Below, in pieces: positions 8,293-15,649 of a stretch of DNA of 64,000 bases. Below the pieces are notes generated by a model, which was given only the letters and a program-made list of their open reading frames with translations, was not told the origin of the DNA and did not search any database. The stretch is from Brasilonema sennae CENA114 (lineage in GTDB: Bacteria > Cyanobacteriota > Cyanobacteriia > Cyanobacteriales > Nostocaceae): NCBI RefSeq assembly GCF_006968745.1, contig NZ_CP030118.1, forward strand, positions 1,996,654 to 2,060,653. Reading direction: 5' to 3'. Both the position numbers and the translations under genes were made by a program. Positions within the stretch are counted from its first letter, which is position 1. Each line of letters begins with the position of its first letter.

Positions 8293-8490
8293 GACACTCC
8301 CCTAACTAAAAGTTAAGGGATTCACAACGTATTCCTTGCGGAATGTTGTTATCTTGCGTTTAAACAAGTTCCCCGGCACACCCCGTTCGCCCTTTCGGGC
8401 AGAGTGTTATTTCCTTGAACCTCGTCAATTCGAGCGTAGGGCGTTTACTTTCCCCAAGTCCTGGGGTAGGTTTTTAAGTCTTGTACTGAC
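8293..8490 (-). mobile_element. Orphan IS605/IS1341-type right end with omega-RNA-like structure
   Basis: Read on the minus strand, this stretch ends GAATCCC-hairpin-GGGGAGTGTC, the same ending as the tnpB element at 44.66 kb. Several hairpins precede it in series: CCCCAGGACTTGGGG, GCCC-GAAA-GGGC inside an ACACT/GGTGT stem, CTTG-CAAG, and ACAAC-ATTCC-GCAA-GGAAT-GTTGT. No tnpB remains upstream (a plus-strand gene starts at 8509). It is therefore best read as a solo right end, possibly still encoding a guide-scaffold RNA. The RNA interpretation is inference. Confidence 0.5.
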
Positions 8491-8508
8491 GTATCTATTC
8501 TAACATTT

Positions 8509-8973
8509 GTGAACAAGATTTTAGATCCTCAACTGATGACAGAACGCATTGAATCCCTCAAAGCTGGGATACTCGCAGGTTTGAGCCTGATGATAGCTTT
8601 TTTTCTCACCACCTTGCTGAATAATCTGGTGCTAGCAAAATATTTTGAGCGGCTCGCCAGTCTGGCGATCAATTCGCTAGATTTACAATTGTTGCTCAAG
8701 CTTGGAATTGCAGTTTTTTGTGGTTTGCTGTTTGGCGTCACTTACCGCTATATCATCCGCTCAGATAAAAATCCTCAATTGAAAGCTGGGGGAGTGTTAG
8801 CGTTTGGCTTAGTACGCGGTTTAACCCAAGTCGATGTTGGGCTGTCATATTCTAGAGATATATTGCCTTTTGTGGTTTTGGGAGTCGAAAGTATTTTGTG
8901 GTTTGTGTTGGCAGCATTTTTTCTTGATACTGCCATCCAACTCGGCTGGATTAAGCCTTTTCAATCAAATTGA
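8509..8973 (+). CDS. Conserved-looking membrane protein, function unknown
   Basis: This 154-aa product starts with GTG; ATG at 8536 is an alternative giving MTERIESLKAG. It has about four hydrophobic segments (near residues 19-41, 60-84, 90-108 and 118-146). A polar loop with YRYIIRSDKNPQLKAGG lies in the middle. No catalytic motif was seen. It ends 33 bp before the P450 gene on the same strand, so cotranscription is possible. Confidence 0.7.
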   Translation: MNKILDPQLMTERIESLKAGILAGLSLMIAFFLTTLLNNLVLAKYFERLASLAINSLDLQLLLKLGIAVFCGLLFGVTYRYIIRSDKNPQLKAGGVLAFGLVRGLTQVDVGLSYSRDILPFVVLGVESILWFVLAAFFLDTAIQLGWIKPFQSN

Positions 8974-9006
8974 TGCATAAAAAATATAAATTGTCAAGAT
9001 AAGCAG

Positions 9007-10389
9007 ATGAATTTACCCAATCCTGTCAAAACCCCATCTTTTTTACAACAAATCCAATGGATTACTGATCCTGTAGGATATATGGAAAGTGCAGCTCAGC
9101 GGTATCCTGACATTTTTAGTACTGCGGTAGCTCCTGTTGAGGATGCTTTAGTATTTGTGAACCATCCCCAAGCAATTCAAGAAATTTTAACCAGCGATAG
9201 AAAGAAGTTTGCAGCCCTGAGTCGGGAGAACAAAATTTTGCAACCCTTAATAGGGGATAGTTCAGTGATTATGTTGGACGGCGATCGCCACAGACGACAA
9301 CGCCAACTCCTAATGCCCCCCTTTCATGGGGAACGGATGCGAGCCTACAGTGAAATAATTCGCAATATAACTGAAAAAGTTTTTAGTCAGCTACCACACA
9401 ATAAACCTTTGTCGATTCGGACAGCAATGCAGGAAATTTCCTTGCAAGTCATTTTACAAGCTGTCTTTGGCTTATATGAGGGAGAACGTTGCCAACAACT
9501 CAAGCACTTATTCAGTGAAATGTTGGAGGTTTTTCAGTCACCACTCAGTTTTAGCTTCTTATTTTTTCGGTTTCTGCAAAAAGATTTAGGGGCTTGGAGT
9601 CCTTGGGGAAGGTTTTTGCACAAACGTCAGCAAATTGATAAATTGCTTTACGCTGAAATTGCTGAACGCCGTGCACAAGATGATCCAAATCGCATCGATA
9701 TCCTCTCATTGCTAATGTCAGCACGGGATGAAAAGGGTAAACCGCTGACGGATAAAGAGTTACGCGATGAGTTAATGACTTTGTTATTTGCTGGACATGA
9801 AACTACAGCAACAGCAATGGCTTGGGCATTGTATTGGATTCACCATTTGCCACAAGTTGGTGAAAAACTCCTCCAAGAACTGGGGACTCTCGGCGACTCC
9901 CCAAATCCCATAGACATTGCACGATTACCTTATCTGAGTGCTGTTTGCAATGAAACCTTGCGTATTTACCCTGTTGGATTCTTGACATTTGGTAGAGTCG
10001 CGCAAGAACCCGTTGAGATTCTGGGACATCACTTAGAGTCTGGTAAGGTAGTCTTTGGTTGCATTTATCTTTTGCATCATCGTGAAGATTTATACCCGCA
10101 GCCCAAGCAGTTTAAGCCAGAGCGCTTTTTGCAACGCCAATATTCACCCTATGAATTTATGCCTTTTGGGGGTGGTGCCCGTCGCTGTATTGGTGAAGCT
10201 TTGGCTGTGTTTGAAATGAAGCTTGTTTTGGCAACTATCGTGTCACGCTATCACCTTGCACTTACTACCAATCAACCAGAACAAGCTCAACGACGAGGAG
10301 TAACCCTTGCTCCTAGCGGTAAAGTCAAGATGATGATAACAGGAGAACGGAAGTTTCAAGAGTCTCCAAAAGCTGTAGCAAGTGTTTAG
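9007..10389 (+). CDS. Cytochrome P450, CYP110-like
   Basis: This 460-aa soluble haem monooxygenase has all diagnostic elements. The oxygen-activation helix is AGHETTATAMAWALY (residue about 264 onwards), the ExxR motif is ETLRIY, the PERF-type segment is FKPERFL, and the haem-thiolate loop is FMPFGGGARRCIGEALAVFE. The N-terminus (LPNPVKTPSFLQQIQWITDP) resembles the cyanobacterial CYP110 group, some members of which act on fatty acids or terpenes. Substrate is not predictable here. A BMC shell gene follows after only 11 bp. Confidence 0.93.
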   Translation: MNLPNPVKTPSFLQQIQWITDPVGYMESAAQRYPDIFSTAVAPVEDALVFVNHPQAIQEILTSDRKKFAALSRENKILQPLIGDSSVIMLDGDRHRRQRQLLMPPFHGERMRAYSEIIRNITEKVFSQLPHNKPLSIRTAMQEISLQVILQAVFGLYEGERCQQLKHLFSEMLEVFQSPLSFSFLFFRFLQKDLGAWSPWGRFLHKRQQIDKLLYAEIAERRAQDDPNRIDILSLLMSARDEKGKPLTDKELRDELMTLLFAGHETTATAMAWALYWIHHLPQVGEKLLQELGTLGDSPNPIDIARLPYLSAVCNETLRIYPVGFLTFGRVAQEPVEILGHHLESGKVVFGCIYLLHHREDLYPQPKQFKPERFLQRQYSPYEFMPFGGGARRCIGEALAVFEMKLVLATIVSRYHLALTTNQPEQAQRRGVTLAPSGKVKMMITGERKFQESPKAVASV

Positions 10390-10400
10390 AGTAAGTAAGC

Positions 10401-10739
10401 ATGACTTTAGCACTTGGCATGATTGAAGTTTATGGCGTTCCTGCAGCAATAGAAGCGGGGGACGCCATGTGTAAAGCTGCCCGTATCACTCTTGTTGGGT
10501 ATGAAAATACTGATTTAGGGCGAATTACTGTGCTTATCCGGGGGGCTGTAGGGGAGGTTAATGTTGCGATCGCAGCAGGACTTGAGGCGATACCGCGAGT
10601 AAATGGTGGTGAGGTGCTTTCTCATCACATAATTCCCCGTCCCCATGAAAATTTAGAATATGTTTTGCCGATTTATCAATCAGTAAATATTGAGCAATTC
10701 AATTCTGATATCCTATTTCCACCGCCATTGTCGGCGTAA
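10401..10739 (+). CDS. ccmK: Carboxysome shell hexamer protein, CcmK type
   Basis: This single-BMC-domain protein (112 aa) builds flat hexameric shell tiles around Rubisco and carbonic anhydrase. It has the family N-terminus LALGMIEVYGVPAAIEAGDA and the segment KAARITLVGYENTDLGRITV, where the pore loop has ENTDLG instead of the usual KIGSG of CcmK1/2. The C-terminal tail (SVNIEQFNSDILFPP) is longer than in CcmK2. This looks like one of the orphan CcmK paralogues that lie away from the ccmKLMN operon; which one cannot be decided. It lies 11 bp behind the P450 gene. Confidence 0.88.
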   Translation: MTLALGMIEVYGVPAAIEAGDAMCKAARITLVGYENTDLGRITVLIRGAVGEVNVAIAAGLEAIPRVNGGEVLSHHIIPRPHENLEYVLPIYQSVNIEQFNSDILFPPPLSA

Positions 10740-10759
10740 AAACTGTTGAATACTGAGTT

Positions 10760-10830
10760 CTCGTCCGCCTAGGACTGTAAGTCCCAGGCTCATAGCCAAA
10801 GTCCATTAAAATGGACTAAAAGTACAACTT
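10760..10830. repeat. Pair of short palindromes after ccmK
   Basis: Two hairpins follow each other: GCCTAGGACT-GTA-AGTCCCAGGC (about 10769-10793) and AGTCCAT-TAAA-ATGGACT (about 10799-10816). They could act as a transcription end for the P450-ccmK pair or be an interspersed structured repeat; there is no clear T-run. Confidence 0.5.
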
Positions 10831-11002
10831 GTTTTTGAGTATATTTCAACAGTATTTTATTTCAGCATTAGTGGTTTATTTGTAATGGTGTAAGATATCA
10901 GTCAATCTACTTCAATGGAATAAAACCTACTCGCTGAACAATCTGTTGTCCACCAGGGGAGATCGTCCTAAACGTTGAATCACTGTAAAGCTCTGAACAT
11001 AT

Positions 11003-11164
11003 CTAAACATTGCTGTTCATTTTCTTTATTTTCTTTTTCAAGGACTGAATGTATTCTCGCAACACATCACTTTTATTCAAATCAACTAGCTGACAATATA
11101 GCTCTAGTGTTTTTAATTCGTCTGCTGTAATCCGAATCTCTAACCTTTCCGTTTGTTTAGCCAT
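11003..11164 (-). CDS. Small ribbon-helix-helix protein carried by the tnpB element
   Basis: This 53-aa frame reads MAKQTERLEIRITADELKTL, then ELYCQLVDLNKSDVLREYI and a lysine-rich tail. The strand-helix-turn-helix layout is that of CopG/Arc-type DNA-binding proteins. It diverges from tnpB with 57 bp between the two starts, so it is placed to repress the shared promoter region. A similar gene faces the other tnpB at 48185. Function is inferred. Confidence 0.75.
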   Translation of the reverse strand: MAKQTERLEIRITADELKTLELYCQLVDLNKSDVLREYIQSLKKKIKKMNSNV

Positions 11165-11221
11165 TGACATGCCGTGCAATTATACGTACAATAATCGTAT
11201 AAAACAAAAATATAATCTGCA

Positions 11222-12403
11222 ATGTACGCCATCAAAGTAGAGCTAAAACTAAATAATAAAGAGCAAACTTTGATGCGTAAACATTCTGGTTATGCACGTT
11301 TTGTTTATAACTACGGCTTGGCACTGACACAGGGTTTGCACTCTGCTGGAGTAAAAGGAAGTATCACTAAACAGATAAACGAAATAAAGAAAGTATTCAC
11401 CAACTACACCAAAAAGCAACCAGAAAATCAATGGATGAACGAGCTATCGTCCAAGGTTTATCAACGAGCTTTTATGGATTTAGGACAGGCTTACCAAAGA
11501 TGGGCTAAAGGGTTATCTGGTAAACCTGTCTTGAAATCGAAGAAGAATGGAGATTCGTTTACTGTTTACGACAGCAATGGCAAGGTTTTAATCTTGTTTG
11601 GCAAAAAGATAAAGATTCCGACTTTAGGGACTTTTCGTCTCAAAGAAGCGAACCCGTGTTCGTACTGCACGCAAACTTTTACTATCAGTCGCCAAGCTGA
11701 TAAATGGTACGTATCTTTTGCAGTAGATGCTGATAGAATACCGCCAACTTATCACCCACAAGAAGCGGTAGGAATTGATTTAGGCGTGAAATGTTTTTGC
11801 ACCCTCAGTGATGGTTTCCAAATTGAAGCCCCCAAGCCTTATAAAAGAGCGAAAACCAAGCTAGCCAAGGCACAGTGGCGAAATCGAAATAAGCAATCTG
11901 GCAACCGTCGCCAAGGAATAAAACAGTCGAATAGAGCAAAGAAGTTTTATAACTCTATTGCCAAGAAACACGCTCGAATCGCCAATCAACGCCAAGATTT
12001 TCTGCATAAGACGACAACAGATATAAGCTGTAAGTTTTACCGGATTCGGATAGAAGACCTAAACGTTTCAGGAATGCTGGCTAATAGAAAACTTTCGTCA
12101 GCAATTTCTGATTTAGGATTTTACGAATTCCGTCGTCAACTAATCTACAAGTCTGAATTTTTCGGAACCAAGGTAGAGTTAGTTGACAGGTGGTATCCAT
12201 CGTCAAAACTATGCTCAATCTGCGGGAACAAGCACGATAATCTGAAACTTTCTGACCGAGTTTATCAGTGTCAAGATAGATCGTGCTTGGCTCACACAAT
12301 AACGATGGATAGGGATTTGAATGCGGCTTATAACTTGTTGAACGCACCATTGGATTTTGTACGGTTGGCTCAACCGGAAGTGACGCTCGTAGACAAGAAG
12401 TAG
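11222..12403 (+). CDS. tnpB: TnpB, RNA-guided nuclease of an IS200/IS605-group element
   Basis: The protein (393 aa) starts MYAIKVELKLNNKEQTLMRK, the TnpB N-terminal domain. Its RuvC-like core is visible as VGIDLGVKCF (first Asp), RIEDLNVSGM (Glu) and MDRDLNAAYNL (last Asp). A zinc ribbon begins CSICGNKHD and ends QCQDRSC; the second pair has an unusual spacing (CQDRSC). Known TnpB proteins use an RNA from the element's right end to cut DNA at the empty donor site and so keep the element. The frame looks intact. Confidence 0.93.
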   Translation: MYAIKVELKLNNKEQTLMRKHSGYARFVYNYGLALTQGLHSAGVKGSITKQINEIKKVFTNYTKKQPENQWMNELSSKVYQRAFMDLGQAYQRWAKGLSGKPVLKSKKNGDSFTVYDSNGKVLILFGKKIKIPTLGTFRLKEANPCSYCTQTFTISRQADKWYVSFAVDADRIPPTYHPQEAVGIDLGVKCFCTLSDGFQIEAPKPYKRAKTKLAKAQWRNRNKQSGNRRQGIKQSNRAKKFYNSIAKKHARIANQRQDFLHKTTTDISCKFYRIRIEDLNVSGMLANRKLSSAISDLGFYEFRRQLIYKSEFFGTKVELVDRWYPSSKLCSICGNKHDNLKLSDRVYQCQDRSCLAHTITMDRDLNAAYNLLNAPLDFVRLAQPEVTLVDKK

Positions 12404-13402
12404 CCGACTACCTTGGCTGAAGCGAGAAATAAACCGCATTGTTCAGCAATGTATAAGTTTTATGGAGCAGATAGCAAAGTCAATAAATTGTTTTGCACCG
12501 GGACTGGTTTTACGCGGTACGACTAAATAAACGACTCGACTAATAGGATAAGTACTATTTTTAATTGCAGCTTGATCAGTAGGAGAAATTCCATTTACAG
12601 AAACAATACGAACCGTTTTTTGATTTTCTAACTGGGAAACTGTGCTGTAAGTGATGCCATTATTACCTAACTCACGTAATAGCGCAGTCGTTTCATCTTT
12701 CTTGATTGTGGTGAAGTTTGCACTATCAGGTGCAAAAGATTCCTCTAACAGCACAACTTCCTGAAAGAATGTATATGTACCACTATCTGGAGAGCGATTA
12801 ATAACTTTGATTGGTAGGTCAGAACCTCCTAGTTGTGACCAGTTAGTGATTTTTCCTTGAAAAATTCCCTTCAACTGTTCCATAGTCAATTCCCCTTTAT
12901 ACGGGTTGTTGACGCCTACTGCGACAGCCAAAGCATCGCGGGCAATTGGAACTTGTACGAGTCCAGATTGTGCTTCATCAGCTTTTAGGGGACGTGAACT
13001 AGCAGCCATCAACACTTTGCCGTCTTTCAAGTTTTGAATCCCTTTATTGGTACCATTGGGACTACCATTTGGTAAACCATAAGTTGTGGGCAAGGAAGGA
13101 TTTACCGGATTAAACGCAATTTGCAGCTGCTTGATCAAAGCGACTATTGTGACGCTACCATCAATTGTGAGCACGCTTGGGTTGGGCAGACTGGTATCCA
13201 AGTTTGATGTGTTAAAACCTTGAACTGTACTGGGTGTCGCAGTTTGCTGTTCAGAAGAATTGGCAGAAGGTTGAGTCTGTTGGTTGGATGCAAAAGGCAA
13301 GCTATTTCGGAAGAACCACACACCAAACCCTAAAAGCCCTAAAGTGACGAGCAGAGATAGCACCAAAGTGAATGTTTCTTTACTGTTGCTTTTATTAGCC
13401 AT

Positions 13403-13625
13403 GAGTGCTTGCAGGTATTGGGAGTTTGTAAATTAGTATGGTCTAAATAGTGGCTAGTATTCCCTAGAACGCGGCTTCAGCTATCAATAGATGCGCCGAA
13501 TAAACCGCTATCTCTATGCTACAGAAGTCTTTACGTATGTGGTGCGATCGCTCCGCGCAGAGGGCTTCTTCAATTTCAATGTCTGCAAATTCATCAAATT
13601 CAAGCTTTTTGCAATATTCCTACTA
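13403..13625. other. Upstream region of the pstS-like gene
   Basis: No gene was seen. A HIP1-like GCGATCGC lies near 13546, and the region runs up to the MITE. It should hold the promoter of the minus-strand pstS-like gene, but no clear operator was found. Confidence 0.4.
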
Positions 13626-13820
13626 CTCCCTTCCCGGTGCAAGATTACCTATCTTCTTTTTGATTTTCTTGGCGTCCTTGGCGACGCCAGTCACCTACGG
13701 AGGAGCCAGTACTGCGGGAGGGTTTCCCTCCGCAGGTATCTGGCGTTGGAAACCCTCCTGCAGCGCTGGCTCGTCTTGTTGCTAATCGTTAAATTAGCTA
13801 TTCTTCTGGCGGGAAGGGAG
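13626..13820. mobile_element. MITE related to the IS630 element
   Basis: The 195-bp element is flanked by TA (13624-13625 and 13821-13822). Its left end, CTCCCTTCCCGGTGCAAGAT, matches the left end of the IS630 element (2955 on) at 22 of the first 26 bases. The right end is its inverted counterpart (GGCGGGAAGGGAG). It has no coding capacity; the middle is made of short palindromic repeats. It sits 4 bp from the cobB stop codon. Confidence 0.85.
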
Positions 13821-13824
13821 TAAG

Positions 13825-15282
13825 TTAATGCGTACACGAGATTTTAGTCAATTGAAATACACAACACTCCTCTAAAAATCGCTTTGGAATATCTAGACTA
13901 TCTCCCCAATGTTGATGAATGTAGGAAGCATGTAGAGATGGAAGCAAATTCCACCCTTCATCGCCTGTGGATTCTTCGGAGTCGTAGCGATAAGTTTGAA
14001 ACAATGGCGAATTGGGAGTTGAAATTAAGCGGGAACGATGAAACTCATGTCCGTAAACGGTTGCACCTGCACTTACCAACAGACTATCCTGTAAAGCAAC
14101 TGCTCGACGATACCCTAAGGTAAGACGCTTACCCATCACGGCTGTTGTAGGCAATACTCCTACCATTGACCAAGATTTATCCTCAAAATCGACGATTTGC
14201 TCGCATAGATACATTAATCCGCCACATTCAGCAATGGTAGGCATTCCAGAGAGAATTGCTGTTTTCACTGCATCACGGGTGGTGCTGTTTTGGGCTAGCT
14301 GTTGGGCAAAGACTTCTGGAAAACCACCGCCAAAATACATTCCTTGCACGTCTTTTGGTAATCCAGCGTCTTCTAAAGGACTCCAAAAAACCAGTTCTGC
14401 ACCCAACTGCTGTAGCAAGTCAAGATTGTCTTGGTAATAGAAATTGAAAGCGCGATCGCGCGCCACAGCAATCCTTATGGAAAGTGGGGAGTGAGGGACT
14501 GAAGGAGTGAGGGAGTGAGGGAGTGAGGGAATAACTTCCCTGTTTCTTTGACTCTCTCCCTGTCTCGTTCTCGTCTCCTCTGTCGTTAAAAGTGGTAACA
14601 ACCGTTCCCAGTCAAAGCAAGTATTTCCCAAATGGGCGAGTCGGTCAATTAAAGCTTGTAGTTGAGGAAGTTCTGCTGTCGGTACTAAACCCAGGTGTCG
14701 GTCTGGAATTGTAATATTTTCCTCACGCCGCAACACCCCAAGAATCGGTAATTGGAGAGGTTCTAGGGCATCTTTGAGAAGGGATAGATGGCGATCGCTT
14801 CCCACTCGATTAAGTACAAGCCCAGCAATTTTGACTTTTTGGTCAAATGAGCAATAACCGTGTGCGATCGCAGCCACAGAACCAGACAACCGACTGCAAT
14901 CTATCACCAATACTACAGGTAAATTCAGTAACCGCGCTATATGAGCCGTACTAGCAAAGTCATTTGCCCCACCCCAGAGCTTGGGGAGGGGTTGAGGTGG
15001 AGTAACTCCATCAAACAGCCCCATCACTCCTTCGATTAAAGTATATTCACTTAGCTGAGAGTTATGAGTAAAACATTGCTTAATGTACTCTTCTGATGTC
15101 AGCACAGGGTCTAAATTGCGACAAGCGCGACCTGTGACGTGCTGATGAAACATCGGGTCGATGTAATCCGGACCAACTTTGAAAGATTGTACTTGTCTAC
15201 TTCGTTGACACAAAGACGCCAAAAGGGTGAGCGTGACTGTCGTCTTGCCCACCCCACTGCGTTCTCCTGCAATAACTAAAGC
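13825..15282 (-). CDS. cobB: Cobyrinate a,c-diamide synthase
   Basis: This enzyme (485 aa from ATG 15282, MALVIAGERSGVGKT) uses ATP and glutamine to amidate cobyrinate in adenosylcobalamin synthesis. The N-terminal domain has the P-loop GERSGVGKTT and KVGPDYIDP. The C-terminal class-I-like glutaminase domain has MYFGGGFPEVFA and the nucleophile region AECGGLMYLCE. Two inserts look foreign: a Pro-rich VTPPQPLPKLWGG and a linker encoded by repeats of an 8-bp unit near 14485-14535. The last codons adjoin a MITE. Upstream ATG 15306 is a weaker alternative. Confidence 0.93.
   Translation of the reverse strand, partial: ALVIAGERSGVGKTTVTLTLLASLCQRSRQVQSFKVGPDYIDPMFHQHVTGRACRNLDPVLTSEEYIKQCFTHNSQLSEYTLIEGVMGLFDGVTPPQPLPKLWGGANDFASTAHIARLLNLPVVLVIDCSRLSGSVAAIAHGYCSFDQKVKIAGLVLNRVGSDRHLSLLKDALEPLQLPILGVLRREENITIPDRHLGLVPTAELPQLQALIDRLAHLGNTCFDWERLLPLLTTEETRTRQGESQRNREVIPSLPHSLTPSVPHSPLSIRIAVARDRAFNFYYQDNLDLLQQLGAELVFWSPLEDAGLPKDVQGMYFGGGFPEVFAQQLAQNSTTRDAVKTAILSGMPTIAECGGLMYLCEQIVDFEDKSWSMVGVLPTTAVMGKRLTLGYRRAVALQDSLLVSAGATVYGHEFHRSRLISTPNSPLFQTYRYDSEESTGDEGWNLLPSLHASYIHQHWGDSLDIPKRFLEECCVFQLTKISCTH
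14485..14535. repeat. 8-bp tandem repeat inside cobB
   Basis: A run of GGGAGTGA-type units (plus strand) encodes the linker SLPHSLTPSVPHS between the two CobB domains. It is in frame and falls in a region of low constraint. Confidence 0.7.
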
Positions 15283-15527
15283 CATAAAGAAGTTAAAAGT
15301 TACCAAAAAAGAACTCAGAACACAGTTGTCAGAACTCAGAATTAATTATAAGCACAGGCTGACCCTAAGCGACTTGCCTTGAGCGCAGCCGAAGGGTTTT
15401 TGAACAGTTAAATCAAGAGGACTTTATCCGTGGGGATATTCTGTGTTTTGCGTTCTTCTTAAAGCTATTGACTTTTATACAACTTTGTGAAATATTCTCA
15501 TAATTATCCCCTCTCCTTTATAAGGAG

Positions 15528-15649
15528 AGGGGTGCCCGTGAGGGCGGGGTGAGGTCTTAACGAAGAAGAGGGGTGCCCGTGAGGGCGGGGTGAGGTCTTA
15601 ACGAAGAAGAGAGGTGCCGTAAGGGCGGGGTGAGGTCTTAACGACTAAC
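15528..15649. repeat. 41-bp tandem repeat, three copies
   Basis: The unit, beginning AGGGGTGCCCGTGAGGGCGG and ending TCTTAACGAAGAAG, occurs at 15528-15568 and 15569-15609, with a diverged third copy at 15610-15649. The third copy overlaps the end of opcA and supplies its stop codon (CTA on the plus strand at 15645-15647). A 30-bp GC-rich hairpin (CCCCTCTCC/GGAGAGGGG) lies just before copy 1. Confidence 0.85.

Larger units (their letters stand above)
10964..12468 (+). mobile_element. IS200/IS605-group element with tnpB and a divergent RHH gene
   Basis: Its limits are set by the interrupted pstS-like gene: AGAT occurs at both edges (10960-10963 and 12469-12472), and removing what lies between rejoins the host gene. 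The 1.5-kb element therefore holds a minus-strand RHH gene (11003-11164) and a plus-strand tnpB (11222-12403), with only 65 bp between the tnpB stop and the right edge. No tnpA transposase is present, so it depends on a transposase elsewhere. Confidence 0.88.
10907..13402 (-). pseudogene. pstS: PstS-like phosphate-binding protein, split by a tnpB element
   Basis: The 5' part (13402-12469) encodes a membrane-anchored, PstS-like substrate-binding protein: a hydrophobic anchor at residues 10-30, then LTIDGSVTIVALIKQLQIAF, MEQLKGIFQGKITNWSQLGG and PDSGTYTFFQEVVL. The native frame stops at FIDFAI. The last 17 residues (SPGGQQIVQRVGFIPLK) and the TAG stop lie at 10959-10907, on the far side of the inserted element. 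Joining the two pieces at the ATCT shared by both edges restores one 328-residue frame exactly. As it stands, translation runs into the element and adds the short foreign tail CSIKLIHC, ending at 12443. Loss of the last helix may or may not abolish binding. Confidence 0.9.

Noticed and set aside
13491..13823. Plus-strand 110-aa open frame
   Set aside because: It runs through the MITE and its palindromic repeats and has no protein-like composition.
15528..15649. CRISPR array
   Set aside because: The 41-bp units are directly adjacent without spacers.
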